From Lachnospiraceae bacterium P6A3 (lineage in GTDB: Bacteria; Bacillota; Clostridia; Lachnospirales; Lachnospiraceae): DNA of 64,000 bases. The stretch covers positions 124,001-188,000 of the forward strand of contig JNKP01000005.1 of assembly GCA_000702085.1 (NCBI GenBank), written 5' to 3'. The notes under the pieces were generated by a model. The model was given only the letters and a program-made list of their open reading frames with translations, had not been told where the DNA came from and made no database searches. The position numbers were made by a program, and so were the translations under genes. Positions 8,499-15,956 of this stretch are shown in pieces. The number at the start of each line of letters is the position of its first letter. The stretch's first letter is position 1.

Positions 8499-9041
8499 AT
8501 GAGCAAAGTGTTAGTAATTTCTACAAGCCTTCGTGCAAAGAGTAATTCCGACATACTTACGGAAAAGCTTATAGAGGGAGCAAAAGCTTCAGGTCATGAT
8601 GTGGAATATATAGGCCTGAAAGGGAAAAATATCGGTTTCTGTATAGGTTGTCTTGCCTGTCAGAATACCCGGAAATGTGTCATTAAGGATGATGCTGCTG
8701 AGATTGCAGAAAAAGTAAAGAATGCAGATACCCTTGTATTTGCAACTCCGATTTATTATTACGAGATGAGCGGCCAGATGAAAACTCTTTTGGACAGGCT
8801 CAATCCGCTGTATCCTTCAGACTATAAGTTTAGGAATGTATATATGCTCTCTGTTGCGGCTGAGGATGAAGAGTTTGTGCCTAAAAAGGCTGAAAGCGGA
8901 CTTCAGGGATGGGTTGACTGTTTTGAAAAGGCAGAATTCTCCGGTTCCTTATTCTGCGGAGGCATAGGCGATATGGGTGAGGCATCGAAAAAAACTGAAG
9001 AGTTAAATGAAGCCTTCGAATTTGGTAAAGCTCTAAAATAA
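8499..9041 (+). CDS. Flavodoxin family protein with a four-cysteine motif
   Basis: The 180-residue protein shares the layout of its upstream neighbour: VISTSLRAKSNSDIL flavin loop, C-x2-C-x2-C-x5-C (CIGCLACQNTRKC), and ATPIYYYEMSGQMKTLLDRL. It is likely an FMN reductase or iron-sulphur flavoprotein-like electron carrier. AAGGAAGG lies upstream of the ATG. The next gene, a lipoprotein, begins only 12 bases on and may share its mRNA. Confidence 0.85.
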   Translation: MSKVLVISTSLRAKSNSDILTEKLIEGAKASGHDVEYIGLKGKNIGFCIGCLACQNTRKCVIKDDAAEIAEKVKNADTLVFATPIYYYEMSGQMKTLLDRLNPLYPSDYKFRNVYMLSVAAEDEEFVPKKAESGLQGWVDCFEKAEFSGSLFCGGIGDMGEASKKTEELNEAFEFGKALK

Positions 9042-9053
9042 AGGAAGTCTGCG

Positions 9054-9638
9054 ATGAAAACGAAATTGATTTTTTTGGCATTCTGTATGACCATAATGTT
9101 TTGCATGAGCGCCTGTGCAGGGACAACCAAAAACACAAGCTCAGATCTGGGTGCCGTAACTGAAATATCAGCATCAGAAAATAATGAAACGGAAAGTCCG
9201 GAAGAGAATGTCACGCCGGAGGGAACAACTATGTATCAGCTTGCCGTAGAAAATAAAGCAGCAGAGGATGAAGATATTGGAGATAGTACTATGATAATGA
9301 AAATCGGCGATACAAAAGTTAATGTGGATTGGGAAGACAATCAGGCTGTAGAGGCACTGAGGAATATGGCTGAAACCGGTGATGTTACAATTCAGATGTC
9401 AATGTATGGCGGTTTTGAACAGGTGGGCTCAATTGGACAGAGTCTGCCGAGAGATGATAAGCAGACAACAACGAGTTCAGGCGACGTTGTACTATACTCC
9501 GGAAATCAAATGGTTGTGTTCTATGGTTCTAATAGCTGGTCATATACAAGACTTGGACATATATCTGATAAGAATACGGAAGAAATGACTGATCTTCTTT
9601 CCAATGGAGATGTTACTATAACCATTAGCATTGAATAA
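9054..9638 (+). CDS. Lipoprotein with a cyclophilin-like domain
   Basis: A 194-residue exported protein. The N terminus is a lipoprotein signal peptide with the lipidated cysteine at Cys21 (CMSAC). After a Ser/Thr/Glu-rich linker, residues about 80-194 form a cyclophilin-like fold of the small bacterial type (MKIGDTKVNVDWEDNQAVEAL, then SLPRDDKQTTTSSGDVVLYSGNQMVVFYG). These proteins share the barrel with peptidyl-prolyl isomerases but usually lack the isomerase residues. Its placement behind flavodoxin genes is common in Clostridia; the role is unknown. Confidence 0.8.
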   Translation: MKTKLIFLAFCMTIMFCMSACAGTTKNTSSDLGAVTEISASENNETESPEENVTPEGTTMYQLAVENKAAEDEDIGDSTMIMKIGDTKVNVDWEDNQAVEALRNMAETGDVTIQMSMYGGFEQVGSIGQSLPRDDKQTTTSSGDVVLYSGNQMVVFYGSNSWSYTRLGHISDKNTEEMTDLLSNGDVTITISIE

Positions 9639-9699
9639 AACGGACTTTCTGAAAATGTCGGCATAATGTTCGCTTGCTGTCTGTTTTCAGGCGGGATTC

Positions 9700-10020
9700 T
9701 ATTTTTTTCCCTTTTGGCAGAGCTTGGTGCAAGCTTGCCAGAGATTCAGGTGGCTATAATATTCTTCAGAAACCAAGTTTTTATAGCCTTTTTCGAGGCT
9801 TTACGCTTTGCCTGAGACTGGGGTGGCTATAATTTTCTTCAGAAGCTTTGATTTTATAGCCCTTTTCGAGGATTTGCGCCTTGCCGGAGACTCGGGTGGC
9901 TATAATTTTCCTCAGAAGTTTAGTTTTTATAGCCTTTTCTGAGATTTTCGCTTTGCTGAGTGATATACGGGCTATAAATTTCTTCAGAAATTTAGTTTTT
10001 ATAGCCTCGATCATTTTTTT
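9700..10020 (+). repeat. 73-bp tandem repeat array with internal inverted repeats
   Basis: About 3.7 clear units plus a weaker partial unit at the left edge. The repeated GGCTATAA core starts at 9752, 9825, 9898 and 9970, giving periods of 73, 73 and 72. Each unit contains GGCTATAA, an ATTTTCTTCAGAA-like middle, and TTTATAGCC, so each can fold as a hairpin of GGCTATAA against TTATAGCC. Spacers between hairpins (TTTTCGAGG...GAGACTCGGG) also repeat with changes. No sensible protein is coded. Function unknown; see findings. Confidence 0.85.
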
Positions 10021-10040
10021 GAGATTTGAATGGAGGATTT

Positions 10041-10173
10041 ATGGACAGAGATATGACGGTGCCTTGCGAGGAAGGGTTTATCAATATTCGCGTCGGCGCA
10101 ATCATCATGAAGAACGGCATAAAACACCATTCTTTCGGGGATGGTGTTTTTTTGTTAAAATCTATATATAATT
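10041..10173 (+). pseudogene. Nudix gene remnant (5' end and terminator)
   Basis: The first 26 codons (MDRDMTVPCEEGFINIRVGA...) and the SD match the Nudix gene at 3291 almost exactly. The sequence then skips to the base string that follows the intact gene: the AACACCAT/ATGGTGTT terminator and the bases after it (compare 3778-3830). About 400 bp of the coding region are gone, so no Nudix box remains. Differences are mostly at third codon positions, which suggests the copy was once under selection before the deletion. Confidence 0.85.
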
Positions 10174-10187
10174 GGCTTGTGTCAGGA

Positions 10188-10358
10188 GATGTACAAACAG
10201 TGTATGGTTATGCGTTCTGCTTCATTGTATCGTTAATGCGTACGGTGCAATATACAAGATCGATGACGGCATTTTGCCCAAAGCGGTGATGGCCGCATTA
10301 TGATCGTGGCTACATGGCTTATCGTATATATAAACAATAAAAAGAAGATTTTTAAGTA
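10188..10358 (+). pseudogene. CPBP protease gene remnant (3' end, frameshifted)
   Basis: This stretch aligns with the last 170 bases of the CPBP gene at 3876-4631 (TGTACAAA.AGTGTATGGTTATG at the left, AAAAAGAAGATTTTTAA at the right). The 5' three quarters of the gene, with both catalytic motifs, are absent, and a one-base deletion breaks the remaining frame (in the GCATTATGATCGTGG region). It lies in the same order behind the Nudix remnant as in the intact locus. Confidence 0.8.
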
Positions 10359-10387
10359 AGGCGTATTACAAAACAAAGGAGGATGTT

Positions 10388-10741
10388 ATGGGATTATTTG
10401 ATGCATTAAAAAAGAAAAAGAGTATTAGCTTTGAAGAAATCGATTCAATTGAAAAGGCTCAGGCGGAATGCAAAAAGGGAAATCTTGAAAGAATGCATAT
10501 TATGTCGCCGGTCTTTGGCGGAACGGATGATCCTCATAATATCCTGTACGTTCCTGTGGGCATAAACAGAATTAAAGAGGGATATGATGATATTCTGGTT
10601 GGGCTGGTTCAACAGGGAAAAGCTCAGTCCTTTAACTGTAAGCCGGAATATAAAGGCAAAAGTGTAATTCCCAGCAGAATTACCATAACTTCCGGAAAAG
10701 ACGGAGTGGATGTGTTCAATCAGACCATAGAAGTATGGTAA
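10388..10741 (+). CDS. Hypothetical protein, 117 residues
   Basis: I do not recognise this family. The protein starts with a short amphipathic and lysine-rich stretch (MGLFDALKKKKS), then appears as a small mixed alpha/beta domain with a PVFGGTDDPHNILYVPVGI segment. It has no signal peptide, cysteine motif or membrane segment. AGGAGG before the ATG is excellent and the frame is clean, so it is probably real. It is convergent with the RecQ-like gene and shares no operon with the remnants before it. Confidence 0.7.
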   Translation: MGLFDALKKKKSISFEEIDSIEKAQAECKKGNLERMHIMSPVFGGTDDPHNILYVPVGINRIKEGYDDILVGLVQQGKAQSFNCKPEYKGKSVIPSRITITSGKDGVDVFNQTIEVW

Positions 10742-10772
10742 GCTGATGCACTGCATTAAAGAAATTTCAAAA

Positions 10773-10799
10773 CCGAAGAGGTTAAAATTCCCTCTTCGG
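10773..10799 (-). terminator. Terminator at the end of the RecQ-like gene
   Basis: CCGAAGAG (10773-10780) pairs with CTCTTCGG (10792-10799). Read on the minus strand the stem is followed by TTTTGAAATTTC. The stem overlaps the stop codon of the helicase gene. Confidence 0.65.
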
Positions 10800-13067
10800 A
10801 TAACCGATGGCAATGGTATTATATTTTTCACTTACGGTGTCACCGTATAGAAAAATGGTGTCCTTCGGAATTCTCTTTGTTTTTTCAAAAGCAAAATAAG
10901 TTATATATTCATAATCTTTTAAGGCTTGAAGATAATCACCTATATATCTTTTAAGCCTTTTTTTCTTTGCAAGAGCTCCGTTTTCTTTTTCGGGGAAAGT
11001 GATTTTAAGATCTTGCAACATTTTAGTGATGTTGATGTGTACGTTGATCAGGAAGCGCTTGCCTGACTCACTTTTTATGTAGTTCAAATGAAGAGCACGG
11101 GTGTAGGCTATCTGCGAAAGCATATAGTACTTGATCATCAAACCTTCTTTGGATTGCGGCATGGGGATAAGCTCTATGCCTTTTTTGGCAAACTCTTCTA
11201 TCTGCTTCGTTGTCGGGAGACCGAGATAGGCTGAAGGCATTTTGTAATAAATGACATTCCTGTCAAAATAAGAAGACAGTTTATCCCGGTTAACTGTAAG
11301 GAAAGTTCCGTTTTTTATTCGAACGGAAGAAAAACACCCCTTATTTATAAATCTGATCTTTTCGGGGAGATTATCACATTGAGGATTAAAGGCGGATTTC
11401 TCCAGCTTAGTCAGACTTTTTTTGACTTCTTCTATCAGGGGAGATCTTGGATACAGCTCCTGTCCGGAAAGCAAACGAAGGATATCAAGGTGAGAGAAGC
11501 GGGATTCGTCTGCATGAACAAATGAATTGATCGCATCCAGGATCATAATGTCAAAATAATCCGGCATTGCAGGATTATTGAGGCTGTCGGACCGTATCAG
11601 GCACCAGCCCAGAGGTGACCGATTCAGAAGGATGTTTGTTACCGGCTCAATATTTTTCAGATCAAACTCACAGTTGGCGAAATAATCATTAATAAATTTG
11701 GTACGATCCTCGCTTGATTTGAGCAAGGCGTATTTTTTCATGGTTTTCAGACGTTCACCGGAAAGCTTGTGTACGTCACTGATCGATAAGTAGTTCGGAT
11801 CCAGATGTATCCATTCGTTCAGAAGGTCCGCGTCCGAATAATCATAAAGCAATATACAATCACAGGGTCCGTCCGAGTGGCGACCTGCACGTCCCACTTC
11901 CTGATAGAATTCTTCGATTGACCTGGGAATACTGAAATGAATGACATAAGAAACATCACGACCGCATTCTTTATCGATACCCATACCGAATGCGGATGTT
12001 GCGATAACACAGGAAAGCTCTTCTTTATCGTCAAAAAAGAGATCCATTGTTTCTTTGTTCTGTTTTCTGATAGTTTTGGCAGTTTCTACGGATTCTGAAT
12101 CGGCAATATCGGTGGTTCCGTGATATGGAGCACACTTAATGCCTGTGTGTTTTTCGGAAAGATATGCATATAATCTCCGTACATCGGATTTTGAATTACA
12201 GTATATGATACCGAGTTCATCTTTGTGATCGTCAACATAATTTTTGACAAAACGGGATTTTGCTCTGAAAAGAAGTTCTCTCATTTTTTTTTGGAATTCA
12301 TCGATAGTATCGATATCCACCGATTGAATTTCTGCTTCCGAAGGCAGTTCGTTTCTGCAGAAATGATTGGTAAGGTACTTTCCGGTATATGTGATCAGGT
12401 TAAGGTTGTTCCGGGTCATATCTCCGAGAAACAAATTATGTTTTTTGTCGGAAATTTTCAGTCCCAGACTGTTTATTATATCTTCTGTAACAGATTTTGT
12501 TGCGGTTGCGGTAAAGGCGGATAGAACAGGCCTTGTTTTGAAATGCTCTGTAATTGTATCCGATATTTTGCGATATGCGGGCCTGAAATCATGCCCCCAT
12601 AGTGATACACAGTGAGCTTCATCGATCACTACCATGGACACCTCGGAACCAACATGAAAGTCCGAGAAAAAAGAGCCGGTGAACCTCTCCGGAGACATAA
12701 AGACTATTTTATATGTTGAAGGATCTGCTTTAAAACGATTGATTGTTTTTGTGGATGAAGCACTGTGAATTGCAATGGCCCGGAAAGGAGCTTTCGCGCG
12801 TTTCAAATAAGTGTTTAAGTGATCACACTGATCTTTCATGAGCGAAATGATCGGCTCGATGACAATAGTGGTTTTGCCATCTTCTGCCATCTTAATGGCA
12901 GGCAGTTGGTAACACAGGGATTTGCCCGCACCGGTTCCGAGCACGGCAAGAACATCCTTTCCGGACAAAATACGATCAATGACATCCGGCTGGGGATCTC
13001 TGAAATCATTAAAACCAAAGTATTTATTCAGCAGACTCTTAATTTCTCTCTTGAACGGTTTTCCCAT
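10782..13067 (-). CDS. RecQ-like ATP-dependent DNA helicase
   Basis: A 761-residue superfamily 2 helicase. Walker A is GTGAGKS (residues about 45-51), motif II is DEAH (in VIDEAHCVSLWGHDF), motif III is SAFTATAT, and motif VI is QEVGRAGR; the aromatic-rich loop after DEAH is the RecQ hallmark. The region after motif VI has only a C-x-C (CDCILLY) instead of the four-cysteine zinc site, and the last 250 residues do not look like an HRDC domain, so it is a divergent RecQ. GAGGAG before the ATG at 13067 sets the start; longer frames lack an SD. Confidence 0.88.
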   Translation of the reverse strand: MGKPFKREIKSLLNKYFGFNDFRDPQPDVIDRILSGKDVLAVLGTGAGKSLCYQLPAIKMAEDGKTTIVIEPIISLMKDQCDHLNTYLKRAKAPFRAIAIHSASSTKTINRFKADPSTYKIVFMSPERFTGSFFSDFHVGSEVSMVVIDEAHCVSLWGHDFRPAYRKISDTITEHFKTRPVLSAFTATATKSVTEDIINSLGLKISDKKHNLFLGDMTRNNLNLITYTGKYLTNHFCRNELPSEAEIQSVDIDTIDEFQKKMRELLFRAKSRFVKNYVDDHKDELGIIYCNSKSDVRRLYAYLSEKHTGIKCAPYHGTTDIADSESVETAKTIRKQNKETMDLFFDDKEELSCVIATSAFGMGIDKECGRDVSYVIHFSIPRSIEEFYQEVGRAGRHSDGPCDCILLYDYSDADLLNEWIHLDPNYLSISDVHKLSGERLKTMKKYALLKSSEDRTKFINDYFANCEFDLKNIEPVTNILLNRSPLGWCLIRSDSLNNPAMPDYFDIMILDAINSFVHADESRFSHLDILRLLSGQELYPRSPLIEEVKKSLTKLEKSAFNPQCDNLPEKIRFINKGCFSSVRIKNGTFLTVNRDKLSSYFDRNVIYYKMPSAYLGLPTTKQIEEFAKKGIELIPMPQSKEGLMIKYYMLSQIAYTRALHLNYIKSESGKRFLINVHINITKMLQDLKITFPEKENGALAKKKRLKRYIGDYLQALKDYEYITYFAFEKTKRIPKDTIFLYGDTVSEKYNTIAIGYPKREF

Positions 13068-13095
13068 TACTGCTCCTCTTTTTTTAAGTAAATAC

Positions 13096-13104
13096 ATTAT
13101 ATCA
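13096..13104 (-). promoter_or_regulatory. Extended -10 promoter of the RecQ-like gene
   Basis: On the minus strand TGATATAAT (TGN plus TATAAT) lies about 30 bases before the ATG, giving a short leader with the GAGGAG site. Confidence 0.6.
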
Positions 13105-13250
13105 CAAAAACAAGGTTTTAAAATGAATCTGTGTGTGGACATTATGAAAATGTCTGCATGGGATAAAGGAATATTAGGTGCATATGTCGTCATTATATTA
13201 TTAAATAAATAGATCAGAATATCTAAAGCTTTTTATTTCTTTATACTTTA

Positions 13251-13493
13251 TCGCCCTGCACGGGTGCAGGGCGAGATCTGTTCTCAGGCCGGTGCGGGCA
13301 CCGGCTCTATTAAACCATTAGAAGAAATAAAGTCTTTTGTATTTCTTTATATCTGATCGTCCTGCACGGGTGCAGGACGAGATAGCTAGAGATCTTAGGG
13401 GTGAGCGGGCTCACCCTCTATTAAATTTTTAGAAGGAATCAGATCTTAAAGATCTCTTATAGATCTGGTTTCAGGCCGGTGCGGGCACCGGCT
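13251..13493. ncRNA. Array of five hairpins that share a CGGG loop (candidate structured RNA)
   Basis: Five perfect stems all close on CGGG: 13251-13274 (TCGCCCTGCA/TGCAGGGCGA), 13288-13305 (GCCGGTG/CACCGGC), 13357-13380 (TCGTCCTGCA/TGCAGGACGA), 13399-13416 (GGGTGAG/CTCACCC) and 13475-13492 (GCCGGTG/CACCGGC). Between copies 1 and 3 a C-G pair becomes T-A; between 2 and 4 the stem changes on both sides. The second type is followed each time by CTCTATTAAA and TTAGAAG. Stem changes that keep pairing, plus a fixed loop, indicate selection on RNA (or single-strand DNA) structure. The transcribed strand is not known. Confidence 0.6.
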
Positions 13494-13504
13494 CTATTAA
13501 ACTA

Positions 13505-13642
13505 TTAGAAGAAATATCCATAAGCTTGGAACCGCAAATTGCGGTTAAGTGTGGGGCAGGGACTAAACCGTGTTTGGGACCTGCCTTCACCATTATTTAT
13601 GCGTTCTCCTATGGCGGCCGAACCTGTTCGGCTGCCATACAT
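13505..13642 (-). CDS. Possible 45-residue ORF with a perfect SD, antisense to the hairpin region
   Basis: On the minus strand GGAGGAGG lies four bases before an ATG at 13642, opening a 45-codon frame (MYGSRTGSAAIGERINNGEG...) that stops at 13505. It has no recognisable domain and runs through sequence that also forms strong hairpins (13610-13639). The SD match may be chance, given the structured DNA around it. Listed with low confidence. Confidence 0.2.
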   Translation of the reverse strand: MYGSRTGSAAIGERINNGEGRSQTRFSPCPTLNRNLRFQAYGYFF

Positions 13643-13698
13643 GATACCTCCTCCATGCATACCCGAATCAATGGCGGCTGCTGCCACGGCCGTCATTG
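13610..13698. other. Two further strong hairpins upstream of the SSB-like operon
   Basis: TATGGCGGCCGAA (13610-13622) pairs with TTCGGCTGCCATA (13627-13639), and CAATGGCGGC (13669-13678) with GCCGTCATTG (13689-13698), each with one G-T pair. A smaller dyad AACCGCA/TGCGGTT lies at about 13530-13546. Neither large stem has a T tail, so they are not ordinary terminators. Confidence 0.6.
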
Positions 13699-13727
13699 AA
13701 AGAGGGAAAATTTTATGATGTTACTCT

Positions 13728-13786
13728 CTGTTTCACGTTCCGAAGCGACGGGTCGATTAGGAACGCGAAACAGTTAAAAATATAAT
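13728..13786 (+). promoter_or_regulatory. Promoter with a large inverted repeat, start of the SSB-ClpP-VirD4 operon
   Basis: TTAGGA (13757-13762) and TATAAT (13781-13786) are 18 bp apart. A 14-bp inverted repeat, CTGTTTCACGTTCC (13728-13741) against GGAACGCGAAACAG (13760-13773) with one mismatch, overlaps the -35 box and is a good operator or stem. Its loop contains CGA-CGGG-TCG, again the CGGG loop of the upstream array. Confidence 0.55.
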
Positions 13787-13827
13787 TTTTGGTCCGCCAC
13801 GCCGAAAGGTGGCAGAAAGGAACTACC

Positions 13828-14178
13828 ATGATGGTAAATGCTTATTCGAACAATAAATTTCATATCGAAGGTTATGTGTCCGGCGTCAGAGAATACTGCC
13901 CCGGCAGGGTGGCAAATGTCACCGTTGCAGTAGATATGGGCAAGGACAAAGATGAAAATACCAGACCCAAGCAGTACATTCAGACAAAATCATTTGTGCC
14001 TGCTTCATACCGCCTGTTAAAGAAGGGGATGAGAGTCAGTATCGAGGGTCACGTTGCTCCCAACAAATATGAAAAGAACGGAGAAATGATTTATACAATT
14101 GATCTTGTCGATGACTATATCACTTTCATGAATATGAAGACACATGTTAAGAGCCCGGAAAAGAATGCAGAAATGTAA
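13828..14178 (+). CDS. Single-stranded DNA-binding protein-like OB-fold protein
   Basis: The 117-residue protein looks like a small SSB/OB fold: NKFHIEGYVSG..., TVAVDMG..., KSFVPASYRLLKKGMRVSIEGHVAPNKYEKNGEMIYTIDLVVDD-like strands, where the GMRVSIEGHV part is the typical SSB strand. It lacks the acidic C-terminal tail (DDDIPF type) that recruits partner proteins. AGAAAGGA precedes the ATG pair at 13828/13831; a longer TTG frame lacks an SD. It opens the first transcription unit of the chaperone-protease-ATPase cluster, so it may coat single-strand DNA for the VirD4-like ATPase, which is inference. Confidence 0.65.
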   Translation: MMVNAYSNNKFHIEGYVSGVREYCPGRVANVTVAVDMGKDKDENTRPKQYIQTKSFVPASYRLLKKGMRVSIEGHVAPNKYEKNGEMIYTIDLVDDYITFMNMKTHVKSPEKNAEM

Positions 14179-14188
14179 AGGAGTAAAA

Positions 14189-14485
14189 ATGTATAATACC
14201 AAAACTTTTGTAATGACGGATAAGAAAAGTGCGAACGAGCAGCTGGACAGAACATACATATGGAAAGCGTTTAACATGCTGCCGGGGTTCGGATTCTTTG
14301 CTTTGGAGATCAAGGATGCTGACGACGTTGTCGACAGCATCCGTTTTAGTAAAAACACAGATGCTGAGCCAGGGAAAAACAAGCTTTATGCACTCCTGGG
14401 AAAATATCCAAACGCTTTTTCACGCATGAATGCTGAGTTTACCTACGGATTCGGTTTTGATCTGAAGATTACCGTATGGCTGTAA
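14189..14485 (+). CDS. Hypothetical protein, 98 residues
   Basis: Not recognised. The protein is soluble and mixed alpha/beta, with a KAFNMLPGFGFFALEIKDADDVVDSIRF core and an aromatic C-terminal end (YGFGFDLKITVWL). AAAGGAG precedes the ATG at 14189; the upstream part of the longer frame overlaps the SSB-like gene and is unlikely to be used. It sits 10 bases behind the SSB-like gene and 13 before the next, so it belongs to the same operon. Confidence 0.7.
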   Translation: MYNTKTFVMTDKKSANEQLDRTYIWKAFNMLPGFGFFALEIKDADDVVDSIRFSKNTDAEPGKNKLYALLGKYPNAFSRMNAEFTYGFGFDLKITVWL

Positions 14486-14498
14486 AGGAGATGAAAAG

Positions 14499-15326
14499 AT
14501 GAGCGAAGTATTAAAAGCTATGGAAGAAATGGCATCCGGAAAATCCATTTTAAACTTTGACAAAATCAGCGAAATAATGAACGCGATCCTGGCAATGAAA
14601 TTTTCGGATTTGGCAGGGGATGCTTACAAAAACGGATTTATAGCCAGAGATATTGCCAAGGGTTTTCGCCTGGAAGCTGAAAAGGTTTCGGAACTGCCAT
14701 TAAAAGACATCCTTTGCATTATAGGTTACGAGCCCGGAGTATCCTGGTTTTCTATACCGGAAGAGGATGAGCGGTTTTACAAAGATTGGAATGATATGAG
14801 CTTCCTGTCCGCAGGAAGCTGTTTTTTGCTTGGAAAGCTCATGCTGGACCGCAAGGATGAACTTCCTTATGTAGAGCAGTTTATGCATATCGATTACTTT
14901 GCACTTATCAATTATTTAAGTGAACGGATGGAAGAACATTACAAAAAGAAATGGTTACCTGAATCCGAAATAATCCAAATGAGTGCGGACATGACCAATC
15001 GATATTTTGAAACCAAAGATTTTGTCTCGGAACAGAATTCGTCAGTTGACAGAAAGGAAATGACTGTTAATGATGTGATACTCACGATCGTTGACCGCGG
15101 ATTAAGAACCTGGGTGTGCGGTACCGAACCTGTAAATAAGTATGTGGAAAGAATAAGTAAGACTTATGAACTGATGAAAGTATTTTTTATGGATTGTATC
15201 CGTATGTCAGTTATACATGAAGACAGAAAATATTTTAAAGAGCTGTTGAAAAGAAGCAGTGAGTTAGATTATTACGAACCGGAAATTCTTGAAGAAATTG
15301 ATTACAAATATTGTTATGAAGAATAG
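14499..15326 (+). CDS. Hypothetical helical protein, 275 residues
   Basis: Not recognised. The protein is acidic and predicted helical almost throughout, without membrane segments, signal peptide or nucleotide motif. The C-terminal 70 residues (TYELMKVFFMDCIRMSVIHEDRKYFKELLKRSSELDYYEPEIL) look like a helical repeat. AAAGGAG lies upstream of the ATG. Its fixed place between the SSB-like and ClpP-like genes suggests a partner or adaptor, possibly of the protease, but nothing in the sequence proves this. Confidence 0.7.
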   Translation: MSEVLKAMEEMASGKSILNFDKISEIMNAILAMKFSDLAGDAYKNGFIARDIAKGFRLEAEKVSELPLKDILCIIGYEPGVSWFSIPEEDERFYKDWNDMSFLSAGSCFLLGKLMLDRKDELPYVEQFMHIDYFALINYLSERMEEHYKKKWLPESEIIQMSADMTNRYFETKDFVSEQNSSVDRKEMTVNDVILTIVDRGLRTWVCGTEPVNKYVERISKTYELMKVFFMDCIRMSVIHEDRKYFKELLKRSSELDYYEPEILEEIDYKYCYEE

Positions 15327-15337
15327 GAGGCCGAAAT

Positions 15338-15952
15338 ATGGCAAATGTAATTGTAGAGAGCGTCAGAGGACTTTCGTCACTACCGATAGACGATATATTC
15401 CTGCGCGACAGGAAAATTTTTCTGATAGGTGAAGTAAATGATGAATCGTGCAATAACCTGATAAAGGAACTCTTGTACCTGGAGTCACAGGATGATACAG
15501 CTCCCATTACACTCTTTATCAATTCACCCGGTGGTGAAGTGGGCTCGGGGCTTGCGGTCTACGATACTATCCGATTGATGAAAGCGCCCGTATATACGCT
15601 TGTGACCGGAATTGCCGCAAGCATGGGAAGCGTTATTCTTCTTGCATGTGATGAGGATAAAAGACTGATGCTTCCAAACAGCAGAATCATGATCCACGAC
15701 TGCAGCTGGGGAAGACACGAGATGGGCGGAAAGAAACCGTACGAAATCGAAGAAGAATTAAACCAGCTGAAAGCCACTAATGAAAAGATAATTTCGATTA
15801 TTGCGGAAAGAACAGGCAAGACCAAGAAAGAGATTGCCAAGGTAACCAAGTATGACAGTTATTTTGATGCGGAAAGTGCTATTAAATTCGGACTGGCATC
15901 CGCGGTGGTCTCTCCCGATACGTTAAGTGGTTTTGCACAGAAAGGAATGTAA
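15338..15952 (+). CDS. ClpP-like serine protease
   Basis: A 204-residue ClpP homologue with the full catalytic triad: Ser95 (GIAASMGS), His120 (SRIMIHDCSWG) and Asp173 (KYDSYFDAESA). FINSPGGEVGSGLAVYDTI is the conserved oxyanion region. ClpP forms a 14-subunit barrel that degrades proteins fed by a Clp ATPase. The protein departs from housekeeping ClpP after His120 (DCSWGRHEMGGKK in place of the usual QPSGG run) and no clpX or clpA lies nearby. AATAGGAGG precedes the ATG. Four bases separate it from the VirD4-like gene, so a link to that ATPase is likely. Confidence 0.88.
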   Translation: MANVIVESVRGLSSLPIDDIFLRDRKIFLIGEVNDESCNNLIKELLYLESQDDTAPITLFINSPGGEVGSGLAVYDTIRLMKAPVYTLVTGIAASMGSVILLACDEDKRLMLPNSRIMIHDCSWGRHEMGGKKPYEIEEELNQLKATNEKIISIIAERTGKTKKEIAKVTKYDSYFDAESAIKFGLASAVVSPDTLSGFAQKGM

Positions 15953-15956
15953 ATAT

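Noticed and set aside
9781-10171. Open frames on both strands across the tandem repeats
   Set aside because: They arise from the 73-bp repeat units and run into the Nudix remnant in other frames; they lack SDs and recognisable protein sequence.
13505-13696. 63-residue frame starting at 13696 on the minus strand
   Set aside because: The outer start has no SD. Only the shorter version from 13642 has one, and it is listed with low confidence.
13789-13827. TTG-initiated extension of the SSB-like gene
   Set aside because: It would start at about the predicted transcription start and without an SD, while AGAAAGGA stands right before the ATG at 13828.
9639-13827. CRISPR array in the repeat-rich intergenic regions
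   Set aside because: The 73-bp repeats are contiguous without unique spacers and the CGGG hairpins have variable stems and spacing; no cas genes are present.
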